From Celeribacter ethanolicus (GTDB lineage: Bacteria; Pseudomonadota; Alphaproteobacteria; Rhodobacterales; Rhodobacteraceae): a stretch of 64,000 nucleotides of DNA. The position numbers and the translations under genes are program-made. Of this stretch, positions 23,954-30,479 are shown piece after piece. The DNA lies in NCBI RefSeq assembly GCF_001550095.1, contig NZ_LRUC01000033.1, forward strand, positions 1-64,000, read 5' to 3'. The first letter of the stretch is position 1. Each line of letters opens with the position of its first letter. The notes below the pieces were generated by a model. It saw only the letters and a list, made by a program, of their open reading frames with translations. It was not told the origin of the DNA and did no database searches.

Positions 23954-25968
23954 GCAGTGACCTCCGCCAGCACCGCCGCGATTTCCGCCTCGACCGCCTT
24001 CAGCTCGGCGTCGATCTCGTCCAGATCGCGGGGCGGCTGGTATTCATAGAAGTAGCGGTTGAAGTTGATCTCGTACCCCACGACGCCCACCTGCCCGTCG
24101 TATTCATCGCGGAAATCCTCGTCCACATAGGCGTCGGGCGCATGGGGCAGCACCTCCTGCGCCATATAGTCCCGGATGTCGGTGCCGAGGGGGATGTTCT
24201 CGAAATCCGTCAGGTCGTCGTCGGGGATGACCTCACCCTTCTTGTCGAGGATCGGTTCGAGGTCTGGGTCCCACACGCCGAAGGATTTCTGGAACGCCTT
24301 GATCAGAGCGGCGTTCACGCGGCCCAGCCCCGGGTCACGCTTGGCCGCGTTCTTGACCCAGGCCTCGAACCGGTGCCAGCCATGCGCCTCGCCCATGTCC
24401 GCCTCGAAGAGCGTGGTCCAGGCGGTCTGCACTTCGCGCGAGAGCTTGCCCCATGCGGTTTCATCCGCCAGCGCGGCCAACCCTTCGGGCGAGATCACGA
24501 CCTTCTTGCGCAGCGGGCGCAGGACCTTGACCCGGCGATAGCCGAAGTCGCGGGCGTCGAAGATCCGGCTTTCCTTCGTCTGGACGAAGTCGGAATACAT
24601 CTGGACGATCTGGCGGATCTGGTCATCCCCGACCCGGCGACGCTTGTTCCCCTCGCTCTTGCGCATGGGCTCGAACAGCGCAGTCGCGTCGATCAGCTGA
24701 ACCTGCCCCTTCCGGTGGGCCGGTTTGTTGTTCGACAGGAGCCAGATGTAGGTGCCGATCCCGGTCCGGAAGAAGATCTCGGTCGGAAGTGCGATAATCG
24801 CCTCGACCACGTCCTCCTCCAGCAGGTAGCGCCGGATTTCGGATTCCCCTTGCCCCGCGTTCCCGTTGAAGAGGGGCGAGCCGGACAAGACGATAGCCGC
24901 CCGCCCGCCGCCGCGCTCCGGCGCCTCCAGCTTGCTGAGGAGGTGGAGGAGGAACAGCATCGACCCGTCGCTAACCCGCGGCAGCTTGGGGCCGAACCGG
25001 CCCTCGAACCCCTTTTCCTGATGTTCCCGAACCACGGCGGCCTGATCCATCTCCCACTTCTTGCCGAAGGGCGGATTCGAGACGCAGTAATGGAACCGTT
25101 CGTTCGCCAGCTTGTCGTCGGACAGGGTGCTGCCCAGCTTGATGTTCTTCGACAGGTCTCGGCCGGGATCGGACTCGACGGTCTTGAGGAGCATCGAGGC
25201 GAGGCAGACCGCGTGGGTCTCCGGCTCCAGTTCCTGCCCGTAGGGAACGATGACCGGGGCGACCGAGTACCGGTCGCGCAGGGCGTTCACATGCTCCATG
25301 CCGTCCGACAGGAAGCCGCCAGTGCCGCAGGTGGGGTCATAAAGGGTCCGGATCAGGCCGGGGTTGTCGATGAACATCTGGTCGTCCGGGTCGAGCAGCA
25401 GCTCGATGGCCAGATGAACGACGTCGCGCGGGGTCATGAAGTCTTCGGCCGCCTCGTTCACCTCGGCGCCGAAGCGCCGGATCAGGTGTTCGTAGACGTT
25501 CGACATGATCCGTTCCGGAACTGCGTCGGGGTGGAGGTCGATGGCGGCGAAGTTCTGGCAGATCTTGTAGAGGACCCCGGCTTTGTCCATCCGGGCCAGC
25601 GTGTTTGCGAAATCGAACTGTTCGAAGATGACGCGCGCGTTGTCAGAGAAAGATGCGATGTAATCCTCAAGGTTCTGACGGGTCCGGGTCGCGCCGAGGC
25701 TGCGCAGGTCGTAGTTCGAGGTGTTGTAGAACGGGTACCCGGTCTGGGTCCGCAGGATCACGCCCAGGTCGATCGGGCTGTCCTTCATGGTCTTGACGGT
25801 TTCGCGCACCTGGTCCCGGGTCGGTTCCAGCACGCATTCCAGGCGGCGCAGCAGGGTGAAGGGCAGGATTACCTTACCGAAATCGACGTGCTTGAAGTTC
25901 CCCCAAAGGTCGTCCGCGTTCTTCCAGATGAAATCGGCGAGAGAGGTGTTCGTCGTCAGGGTGTTCAT
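23950..25968 (-). CDS. hsdM: Type I restriction-modification methyltransferase HsdM
   Basis: A 672-residue N6-adenine methyltransferase. The N-terminal helical domain (residues 8-160) includes LPFTLLRRLECVLEPTRDQV. The SAM site is DPTCGTGG (211-218) and the catalytic motif NPPF (298-301). An extended C-terminus with ADETAWGKLSREVQTAWT and a coiled coil (DLDEIDAELKAVEAEIAAVL) distinguishes the longer HsdM subfamily. With HsdS it methylates the host element and with HsdR it restricts foreign DNA. The start directly follows the stop of a small upstream gene (TAG then ATG), implying translational coupling. Confidence 0.95.
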   Translation of the reverse strand: MNTLTTNTSLADFIWKNADDLWGNFKHVDFGKVILPFTLLRRLECVLEPTRDQVRETVKTMKDSPIDLGVILRTQTGYPFYNTSNYDLRSLGATRTRQNLEDYIASFSDNARVIFEQFDFANTLARMDKAGVLYKICQNFAAIDLHPDAVPERIMSNVYEHLIRRFGAEVNEAAEDFMTPRDVVHLAIELLLDPDDQMFIDNPGLIRTLYDPTCGTGGFLSDGMEHVNALRDRYSVAPVIVPYGQELEPETHAVCLASMLLKTVESDPGRDLSKNIKLGSTLSDDKLANERFHYCVSNPPFGKKWEMDQAAVVREHQEKGFEGRFGPKLPRVSDGSMLFLLHLLSKLEAPERGGGRAAIVLSGSPLFNGNAGQGESEIRRYLLEEDVVEAIIALPTEIFFRTGIGTYIWLLSNNKPAHRKGQVQLIDATALFEPMRKSEGNKRRRVGDDQIRQIVQMYSDFVQTKESRIFDARDFGYRRVKVLRPLRKKVVISPEGLAALADETAWGKLSREVQTAWTTLFEADMGEAHGWHRFEAWVKNAAKRDPGLGRVNAALIKAFQKSFGVWDPDLEPILDKKGEVIPDDDLTDFENIPLGTDIRDYMAQEVLPHAPDAYVDEDFRDEYDGQVGVVGYEINFNRYFYEYQPPRDLDEIDAELKAVEAEIAAVLAEVTA

Positions 25969-26148
25969 CTATGCGCCTTCACTGCTATTCGTTTTCGTCT
26001 CAAGGTGCTGTTCCAATAATCGTGCTGCCAAACGGAAGCCGTCGACCTGACTCATCCGGTGCCGGACACAGAGCTCCTTGAAGGCCCACCGCTCATCCTC
26101 GGTGATCTTCAAATTTAGGTTCGAAAGTTTCGCGGCATCATCACCCAT
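25969..26148 (-). CDS. Small protein preceding hsdM
   Basis: A 59-residue protein, MGDDAAKLSNLNLKITEDER then WAFKELCVRHRMSQVDGFRL. The pattern of a beta strand (LNLKIT) followed by two helices is compatible with a ribbon-helix-helix DNA-binding fold, so it may control the restriction operon; this is inference. ATG 26148 has AGGAG 8 nt upstream, better than the upstream start at 26208. Its stop codon is adjacent to the hsdM start, so hsdM translation probably depends on it. Just upstream GATAA-TGAC-TTATC (26165-26178) is a short inverted repeat that could be its operator. Confidence 0.65.
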   Translation of the reverse strand: MGDDAAKLSNLNLKITEDERWAFKELCVRHRMSQVDGFRLAARLLEQHLETKTNSSEGA

Positions 26149-26261
26149 TGGGCATCTCCTCGCGGATAATGACTTATCTTCCATTCTTCCATTAAAGAAT
26201 TCAATCACATTTGCTTGGACGGCCCCTTTTCAACCTGATCCACAGTTGGCAAGCGGATGCT

Positions 26262-27446
26262 TTAAGGGGACTTCAGATCCAGTGCCTTGTTCAGCTCGAT
26301 CTGTGTTCTTTCGGGTTTCGCCGACAGCTGCGATGTCGTTGTTTCTGAGAGTATTAGCCAGTACCTCGTATGGCGTCGCTCACCGGTCCGGCTGAGCGCA
26401 CCTTTCTCGACCAGATCCTGCAGATCGCGGGTTGCGGTTGCGCGTGAAGTTCGGGTGATTTTGAGATAGTTGTCGGCGCTGAGGCCGCCTTTGAAACCGC
26501 CAGGGCCTTCCTGAAACATTCGAGCGATGGCCTTGGCCTGGCGTTCGTTCAAGTGGTCTCTGTGACGATCGTAGAAGTGTGCCTTGCTGATGAAGAAGCC
26601 GACGCGGTCGAGTGTTGCCTGTTGGGCCTTCAATACAACTTCTGCGAACCAGACGAGCCAATCGGTCACGTCGAGCGTTTTTTGATGCTGCTCGAGCTGA
26701 TCGTAGTATCCCTTGCGCTCCTTCTCGATGGTGAAGGCGAGCGAGATGAGGGTCGGCTGGCCAATGTTCTGCGCCAGCGACTTTTCAGCGAGGGCGCGAC
26801 CCAAGCGGCCGTTGCCGTCTTCGAATGGGTGGATACTCTCGAAACAGAGGTGGCTTAGCCCTGCGCGCGTCAGCGCTGGAAGCGGCTCTGCTCCCCCCGG
26901 CCCGGTCTTGTTGAACCAATCCGCGTATCGCTCCATCTCAGGCATGACCCGCTCCGAGGGCGGCGCTTCGAAATGGATCGTGGGCCGGTCAAGGCGGCCG
27001 GAAACGATTTGCATCGCCTCGGCGTGTTGTCGGTAGGCCCCAATGGTTTCCAACCGACGGTCATGGGACAGGAGCATCCGATGCCAGCGGTACAGTGTCT
27101 CATGGGCTAGCGGCTCTGCAAAACTGGAATAGACGTCGACCATCATTTCCGCGACGCCCTGTTCGCGCGGTTTGGCAGGGTAGCTGTCCGGATCGAGGCC
27201 CAGATGGCGGCGCAGCGAAGATTGCACACTGAGCCGATCGAGGATTTCACCCTCGATGGCGCTTGTCTGCATCGCTTCCTCGCTGAGCAGTTCGATGCGG
27301 AGTTGCTCGCGTTCCGGCTGGCTGACATGATGGACCGCGCCGAGGATTTCTCCGGACGACAGCAGGAACGTCTGCTCAAACGGCTCGAGAGCAGAGGCGT
27401 CATACCGGAAATCCGGCCAATCAGGCAGCGTCCAGTTCCAAGCCAT
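26262..27446 (-). CDS. Fic family protein (DUF4172 N-terminus, winged-helix C-terminus)
   Basis: A 394-residue protein. The N-terminus (WNWTLPDWPDFRYD) matches DUF4172. An inhibitory helix motif TSAIEGE (61-67) precedes the Fic core with HPFEDGNGRLGR (206-217); the catalytic His, acidic residue and GNGR are intact. The last 90 residues contain a winged helix (SRATATRDLQDLVEKGALSR). Fic proteins transfer AMP or related groups to target proteins, and the inhibitory helix keeps them off. The DNA-binding end and an inverted repeat overlapping the start codon suggest it represses itself. It lies upstream of the restriction operon on the same strand. Confidence 0.92.
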   Translation of the reverse strand: MAWNWTLPDWPDFRYDASALEPFEQTFLLSSGEILGAVHHVSQPEREQLRIELLSEEAMQTSAIEGEILDRLSVQSSLRRHLGLDPDSYPAKPREQGVAEMMVDVYSSFAEPLAHETLYRWHRMLLSHDRRLETIGAYRQHAEAMQIVSGRLDRPTIHFEAPPSERVMPEMERYADWFNKTGPGGAEPLPALTRAGLSHLCFESIHPFEDGNGRLGRALAEKSLAQNIGQPTLISLAFTIEKERKGYYDQLEQHQKTLDVTDWLVWFAEVVLKAQQATLDRVGFFISKAHFYDRHRDHLNERQAKAIARMFQEGPGGFKGGLSADNYLKITRTSRATATRDLQDLVEKGALSRTGERRHTRYWLILSETTTSQLSAKPERTQIELNKALDLKSP

Positions 27447-27475
27447 GAGTTATAGACATCCTTTCTATAACTCAT
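27445..27475 (-). promoter_or_regulatory. Inverted repeat over the fic start (likely operator)
   Basis: ATGAGTTATAG (27445-27455) and CTATAACTCAT (27465-27475) are perfect 11 bp arms with a 9 nt spacer. The repeat covers the fic start codon, and a TATATA stretch lies at its outer edge, so bound protein would block both promoter and translation start. Confidence 0.6.
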
Positions 27476-27566
27476 ATATAGATCACTTTTGAGGCATAGA
27501 AGTCAACTCTATCGCTCAAAGGACCTGCGGGATGGGGTGACCCACAAACCGACGCGAGATCTTGAG

Positions 27567-27806
27567 CTAGGCCTTTTCAAGGTGCGTCAGATCCTGCTGA
27601 CGCGTTCTGAGGGTCTTCGGATCGACAGGGTTTTGTTCCGGCGCTTGAATGAATGGTTCATAGCGAACGTCCGCCATGGCGCCGTCGAACCAGGCAGGCT
27701 GCACGTCACCATTGTTCCATTGGTACAGGTAGCCAACCAGATTTTCAGATGTCTTGCAGAGGATGCGCATGATCGGTTCGCCAGTCAGGCGGGGCTTCGT
27801 GTTCAT
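27567..27806 (-). CDS. Small conserved hypothetical protein
   Basis: A 79-residue protein, MNTKPRLTGEPIMRILCKTS, then YLYQWNNGDVQPAWFDG. It has no membrane segment. Start 27806 is supported by AGGAGG 8 nt upstream. The compact YxYxWxNGxxQPxWF block suggests a small beta domain. I do not recognise the family. It stands alone between fic and the virC operon, on the same strand as both. Confidence 0.6.
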   Translation of the reverse strand: MNTKPRLTGEPIMRILCKTSENLVGYLYQWNNGDVQPAWFDGAMADVRYEPFIQAPEQNPVDPKTLRTRQQDLTHLEKA

Positions 27807-27911
27807 AATGCGTTCCTCCTAAATGGACCTCGTAACTCGTCACCACTGAGGTCTGAAATTCCCTATGACGCTCATTAGCGCCACGCTTTCCGCAACCGCA
27901 AGGCGAGCTTC

Positions 27912-27937
27912 CGCCGGTGGGCGAAAATCCACCGGCG
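27912..27937 (-). terminator. Hairpin after the virC operon
   Basis: CGCCGGTGG and CCACCGGCG (9 bp perfect) with an 8 nt loop lie 31 nt beyond the virC2-like stop on the minus strand. There is no T run, so this is a candidate only. Confidence 0.4.
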
Positions 27938-27967
27938 AAATGCAAGTTATCTTTTCAGATAGGTCTC

Positions 27968-28630
27968 TTACGGTGTGTGCTGCTCATGCGGCGATGCAGC
28001 GCGAACCGCAATTTCTTCCAAGATTTTGTCGATCTCGCCCCATATGCGTGGTTCCACTTGGCCGCGGATCAGAGCCCATTTACTCAAGACGTCGAGGGGG
28101 TCGTGGTCCCGGAGGAGGACACCCAGGCTGGCCGCATCGACTGCCAGAGATGTACGGGCCTGCCACTGCGTGTTTCGAGTGCGTCGCTCCTCCGCGACTG
28201 GGGCGAAGACCGGCGATAGTTGCCAGCCTTTGACTGCACGGCGCAGGGCGGCACGCACCACATGTGCTGGCTCAACACCACAAGTCTCCAGCGCTGCTTC
28301 CTGTCGTTCGAGTGCGTTGACCCTGATGTCGATCTTCCGGGTCGGGCTCAATGCGCGCGCCGATACGGGAGCTCTCAGGCTGGTATGCGGGTCAGAGCTT
28401 TCCGCGGTGACTTGGTGCGGCGCCACGGCACCTTCTGGCACACGCTCTGACTCGTGCCGATCAGCGGCAACGTCAGCGGCTGGGGTCCCAGTCTTTGTTG
28501 CTGTGACCTGTGCCTCATCTTCCTTCCCGGGAACCTCGCGGTCACCCTGTTGCAGGGTGGCGGCGTAGGCTGGGTCGGGCCTGGTGATGGTCGGGATTTT
28601 CTTGCGCAATCGCCTGTCCTCACGCCGCAA
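27968..28630 (-). CDS. VirC2-like transfer protein
   Basis: A 220-residue protein. The first 95 residues are disordered and charged. Residues 97-140 (RKIDIRVNALERQEAALETC then GVEPAHVVRAALRRAVKGW) resemble the ribbon-helix-helix unit of Agrobacterium VirC2, which binds DNA next to the transfer origin. The C-terminal third is helical. Its gene overlaps the end of the virC1-like gene by 11 nt in the same order as in Agrobacterium (virC1 then virC2). The identification leans on this synteny and the ParA-type partner. The gene lies beside the candidate oriT. Confidence 0.65.
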   Translation of the reverse strand: MRREDRRLRKKIPTITRPDPAYAATLQQGDREVPGKEDEAQVTATKTGTPAADVAADRHESERVPEGAVAPHQVTAESSDPHTSLRAPVSARALSPTRKIDIRVNALERQEAALETCGVEPAHVVRAALRRAVKGWQLSPVFAPVAEERRTRNTQWQARTSLAVDAASLGVLLRDHDPLDVLSKWALIRGQVEPRIWGEIDKILEEIAVRAASPHEQHTP

Positions 28631-29339
28631 GAATGTTGTTGAGGATGTCCGTCGCCTCCTCTAGCGCCTCGACGACATGACGTACATGTGGGCGCATCAG
28701 CGGGTTCGGATCAGATTGCTTTTCCAGCGCCAAGGCGTGGAGAAGCCCCTTCTGGTCCATCTCCTTGTAAGTATTCCGTCGCATCATGACGGTCTCAATC
28801 ACCGGAAAACGGGTGAGCGCTTCTTCAATCAGGGCCGCGTCAGCACGGGTCGTTTTCGGGTCGACCATGTTGAGGACGACGTGGTGGCGCGGAAGGCTGG
28901 AGGGGTCGTCAACGCGGGATTTCAGTTTCTCAAACCAATCAGCTGTCTGCGCTCCGACATCGAAATCAGACGTCGACAGCATGACGGGCGTCACGATGTG
29001 GTCCGCAAGCACCGCGATGCCGTCTGACCATTCGGCACCGACCCCTGCGGTATCGATGAAGATGAAGTCTGCCGTGCCTGCCATGTAGACCTGATCGATC
29101 TGATCCTCGACACCCGCCACGCTTTCGACGGTGGCCGAGCAGAGAAGCGGCGAACTCAGCCCACCGGCTTCCGCCCGAGCATGCCAGGCCCCGAGTACCC
29201 TCGTGCTGTCCGTGTCGATCAACATCACTCTGCGTCTGGCGGCGATCGCGGCACTGATCAAGGCGCGCGAAAGCGTCGTTTTTCCACTGCCCCCTTTCCG
29301 GGCCATCGCTGCGACCACCACAAGATTTTCGTTCGGCAT
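28620..29339 (-). CDS. VirC1-like ParA-family ATPase
   Basis: A 239-residue ParA/MinD-type ATPase. The deviant Walker A KGGSGKTT is near residue 15, the switch region LIDTDSTRVLGAWHARAEAG near 40, and FIFIDTAGVGAEWSDGIAVL near 90. Start 29339 (MPNENLVVVAAMARKGG) is supported by GGAGG 6 nt upstream. The downstream VirC2-like gene and the relaxase operon across the intergenic region suggest VirC1: an ATPase that brings the relaxosome to the coupling protein at the cell pole. A partition ParA role is possible, but no ParB or parS is seen. Confidence 0.75.
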   Translation of the reverse strand: MPNENLVVVAAMARKGGSGKTTLSRALISAAIAARRRVMLIDTDSTRVLGAWHARAEAGGLSSPLLCSATVESVAGVEDQIDQVYMAGTADFIFIDTAGVGAEWSDGIAVLADHIVTPVMLSTSDFDVGAQTADWFEKLKSRVDDPSSLPRHHVVLNMVDPKTTRADAALIEEALTRFPVIETVMMRRNTYKEMDQKGLLHALALEKQSDPNPLMRPHVRHVVEALEEATDILNNILAA

Positions 29340-29670
29340 TCTGATCCTCCGCAAAAATAGTGAATCGCAACGATAATACCAAAATGTCGCTAAACGCATG
29401 AGGCGGAGGGGTCAAGCAGAAGTCGGGATGCGACCCGCGTTTGGCATGCAGCGGGCGGCGTTGTGCGATGACCGTGCGACGTCTGCCGTGGCGCCTTCAG
29501 CATTCGTCGCGGGGCACCGCACACCCTCCAAATGTCGGGATGCGCTCGGCGATGTACTGCGGACGGAATGCAGGTGACGGATAGCGCGCGCCAGACGACG
29601 GGAGGCAGTCTCGCGTATGTCGTTCTGCGGGTGACGCGAGACGGTCAGCACGCAGCAAAACCCGTCTTGC

Positions 29671-29698
29671 GGGGTGCAAGAGACGGGGTGCAAAAGAC
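29671..29698. repeat. Two tandem 14 bp repeats in the candidate oriT
   Basis: GGGGTGCAAGAGAC is followed directly by GGGGTGCAAAAGAC (one mismatch). Short iterated units like this are typical binding sites for relaxosome accessory proteins. Confidence 0.6.
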
Positions 29699-29804
29699 GC
29701 GATGCGCGATGCGGGGACCGCATCGCGTGGTGCAATGAGCGCGAAGCGCGATCCATTTGACTAAGGACGGGAAATCGCCCCTACAGGGCGATTTTCTACA
29801 TTGA

Positions 29805-29857
29805 GTACAAGCCCTTATGGCCGACTCCACTTGCGTTGGGAGTCGGTGGGCTTGTAC
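29805..29857. repeat. Two-tier inverted repeat next to the MobC-like gene
   Basis: Outer arms GTACAAGCCC / GGGCTTGTAC (10 bp, perfect) enclose inner arms CCGACTCC / GGAGTCGG (8 bp, perfect). The structure ends 34 nt before the MobC-like start. It could be the relaxase recognition hairpin or an operator. Confidence 0.7.
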
Positions 29858-29891
29858 GAAGTTGGCAAGAAATAGGAACGTTAACTTCAAA

Positions 29892-30479
29892 ATGCCCCGC
29901 CGTCGCAGACTGTCAGAGATCGAACGATCGACCATCGCCCAGGAGCGCCGGAACGGCGTCTCCGCGGCGTCATTGGCCGCGCGCTACGATGTCAGCCTGA
30001 AGACGATCTACAACGTGGTGAACCACCGGGATGAGCGTCAGACAGCGAACGGCAGCCGATCGCGGGTTGTGGGGATCCGGGTCTCGGACGACGACCTGCG
30101 CCGGTTCGACGCGGCGCTGTCGCGGCGTGGGATTGCGCACCGCTCGGATGCCATGCGCCGCCTGATGCTGGCGGCCGAAGGTGTCTTCCTGCCCGACGAC
30201 GAGATGTGTGACGAGTTGCGCAATCTCGGCGCCGCGCTCAACCGGGTCGGCAACAACGTGAACCAGATCGCGCGACGTCTGAACGAGGCCAAGGTGCGGG
30301 GCGAGAGACTGTCCTACCCGGCCTCAAGTCACCGTGACGTCCGCGCCCTTGCGGGTCTGGTCTTCGATCTGGCCGATCAGGTCCAGGAGATGTCGCGTGC
30401 GCGGCGCAGCCTGCTGGACCTTGAGATCAGCTCTGCCCTGGCGGGCCTCGCCGGGAGGGATGCGCATGGCGCGGAGTGA
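29892..30479 (+). CDS. MobC/VirD1-like relaxosome accessory protein
   Basis: A 195-residue protein. Residues 5-45 form a resolvase-type helix-turn-helix (RLSEIERSTIAQERRNGVSA then ASLAARYDVSLKTIYNVV). Residues 60-100 have a ribbon-helix-helix-like strand (VVGIRVSDDDLRRFDAALSR), and residues 125-145 carry LRNLGAALNRVGNNVNQIAR, the signature of MobC-type mobilisation proteins. These bind oriT and help the relaxase to open and nick DNA. ATG 29892 fits the first domain; the upstream start at 29817 lies within the hairpin. The relaxase gene starts inside its last codons. Confidence 0.8.
   Translation: MPRRRRLSEIERSTIAQERRNGVSAASLAARYDVSLKTIYNVVNHRDERQTANGSRSRVVGIRVSDDDLRRFDAALSRRGIAHRSDAMRRLMLAAEGVFLPDDEMCDELRNLGAALNRVGNNVNQIARRLNEAKVRGERLSYPASSHRDVRALAGLVFDLADQVQEMSRARRSLLDLEISSALAGLAGRDAHGAE

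Larger units (their letters stand above)
29340..29891. other. Repeat-rich divergent intergenic region, candidate origin of transfer
   Basis: No gene is supported in these 552 bp, which separate the divergent virC and relaxase operons. They are packed with short repeats. GTCTCGCG/CGCGAGAC is at 29608-29641, CCCGTCT/AGACGGG at 29661-29687, and CGATGCGG/CCGCATCG at 29707-29725. Two tandem 14 bp units GGGGTGCAAgAGAC lie at 29671-29698, AAATCGCCC/GGGCGATTT at 29772-29794, and a double hairpin at 29805-29857. Position beside the relaxase, MobC-like and VirC genes makes this the most likely oriT. I could not identify a nick site by eye. Confidence 0.55.

Noticed and set aside
24142-26019. 625-codon plus-strand reading frame antisense to hsdM
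   Set aside because: It is a GC-bias shadow of hsdM: the HsdM frame has all methyltransferase motifs, and the antisense product is low-complexity and rich in Arg, Val and Gly without family features.
28620-29339. Reading the ParA-type ATPase as a plasmid partition protein
   Set aside because: No ParB gene or parS-like repeats next to it; the VirC2-like partner and the relaxase operon across the gap favour VirC1.
27912-29857. Possible CRISPR array in the repeat-rich DNA around the virC genes
   Set aside because: The repeats are short, inverted or tandem without regular spacers, and no cas gene is present.
29400-29890. Search by eye for a known nick-site consensus (RP4-like ATCCTGC, T-border-like CAGGATATAT, RSF1010-like)
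   Set aside because: Only partial resemblances were seen, none convincing, so no nick position is claimed.
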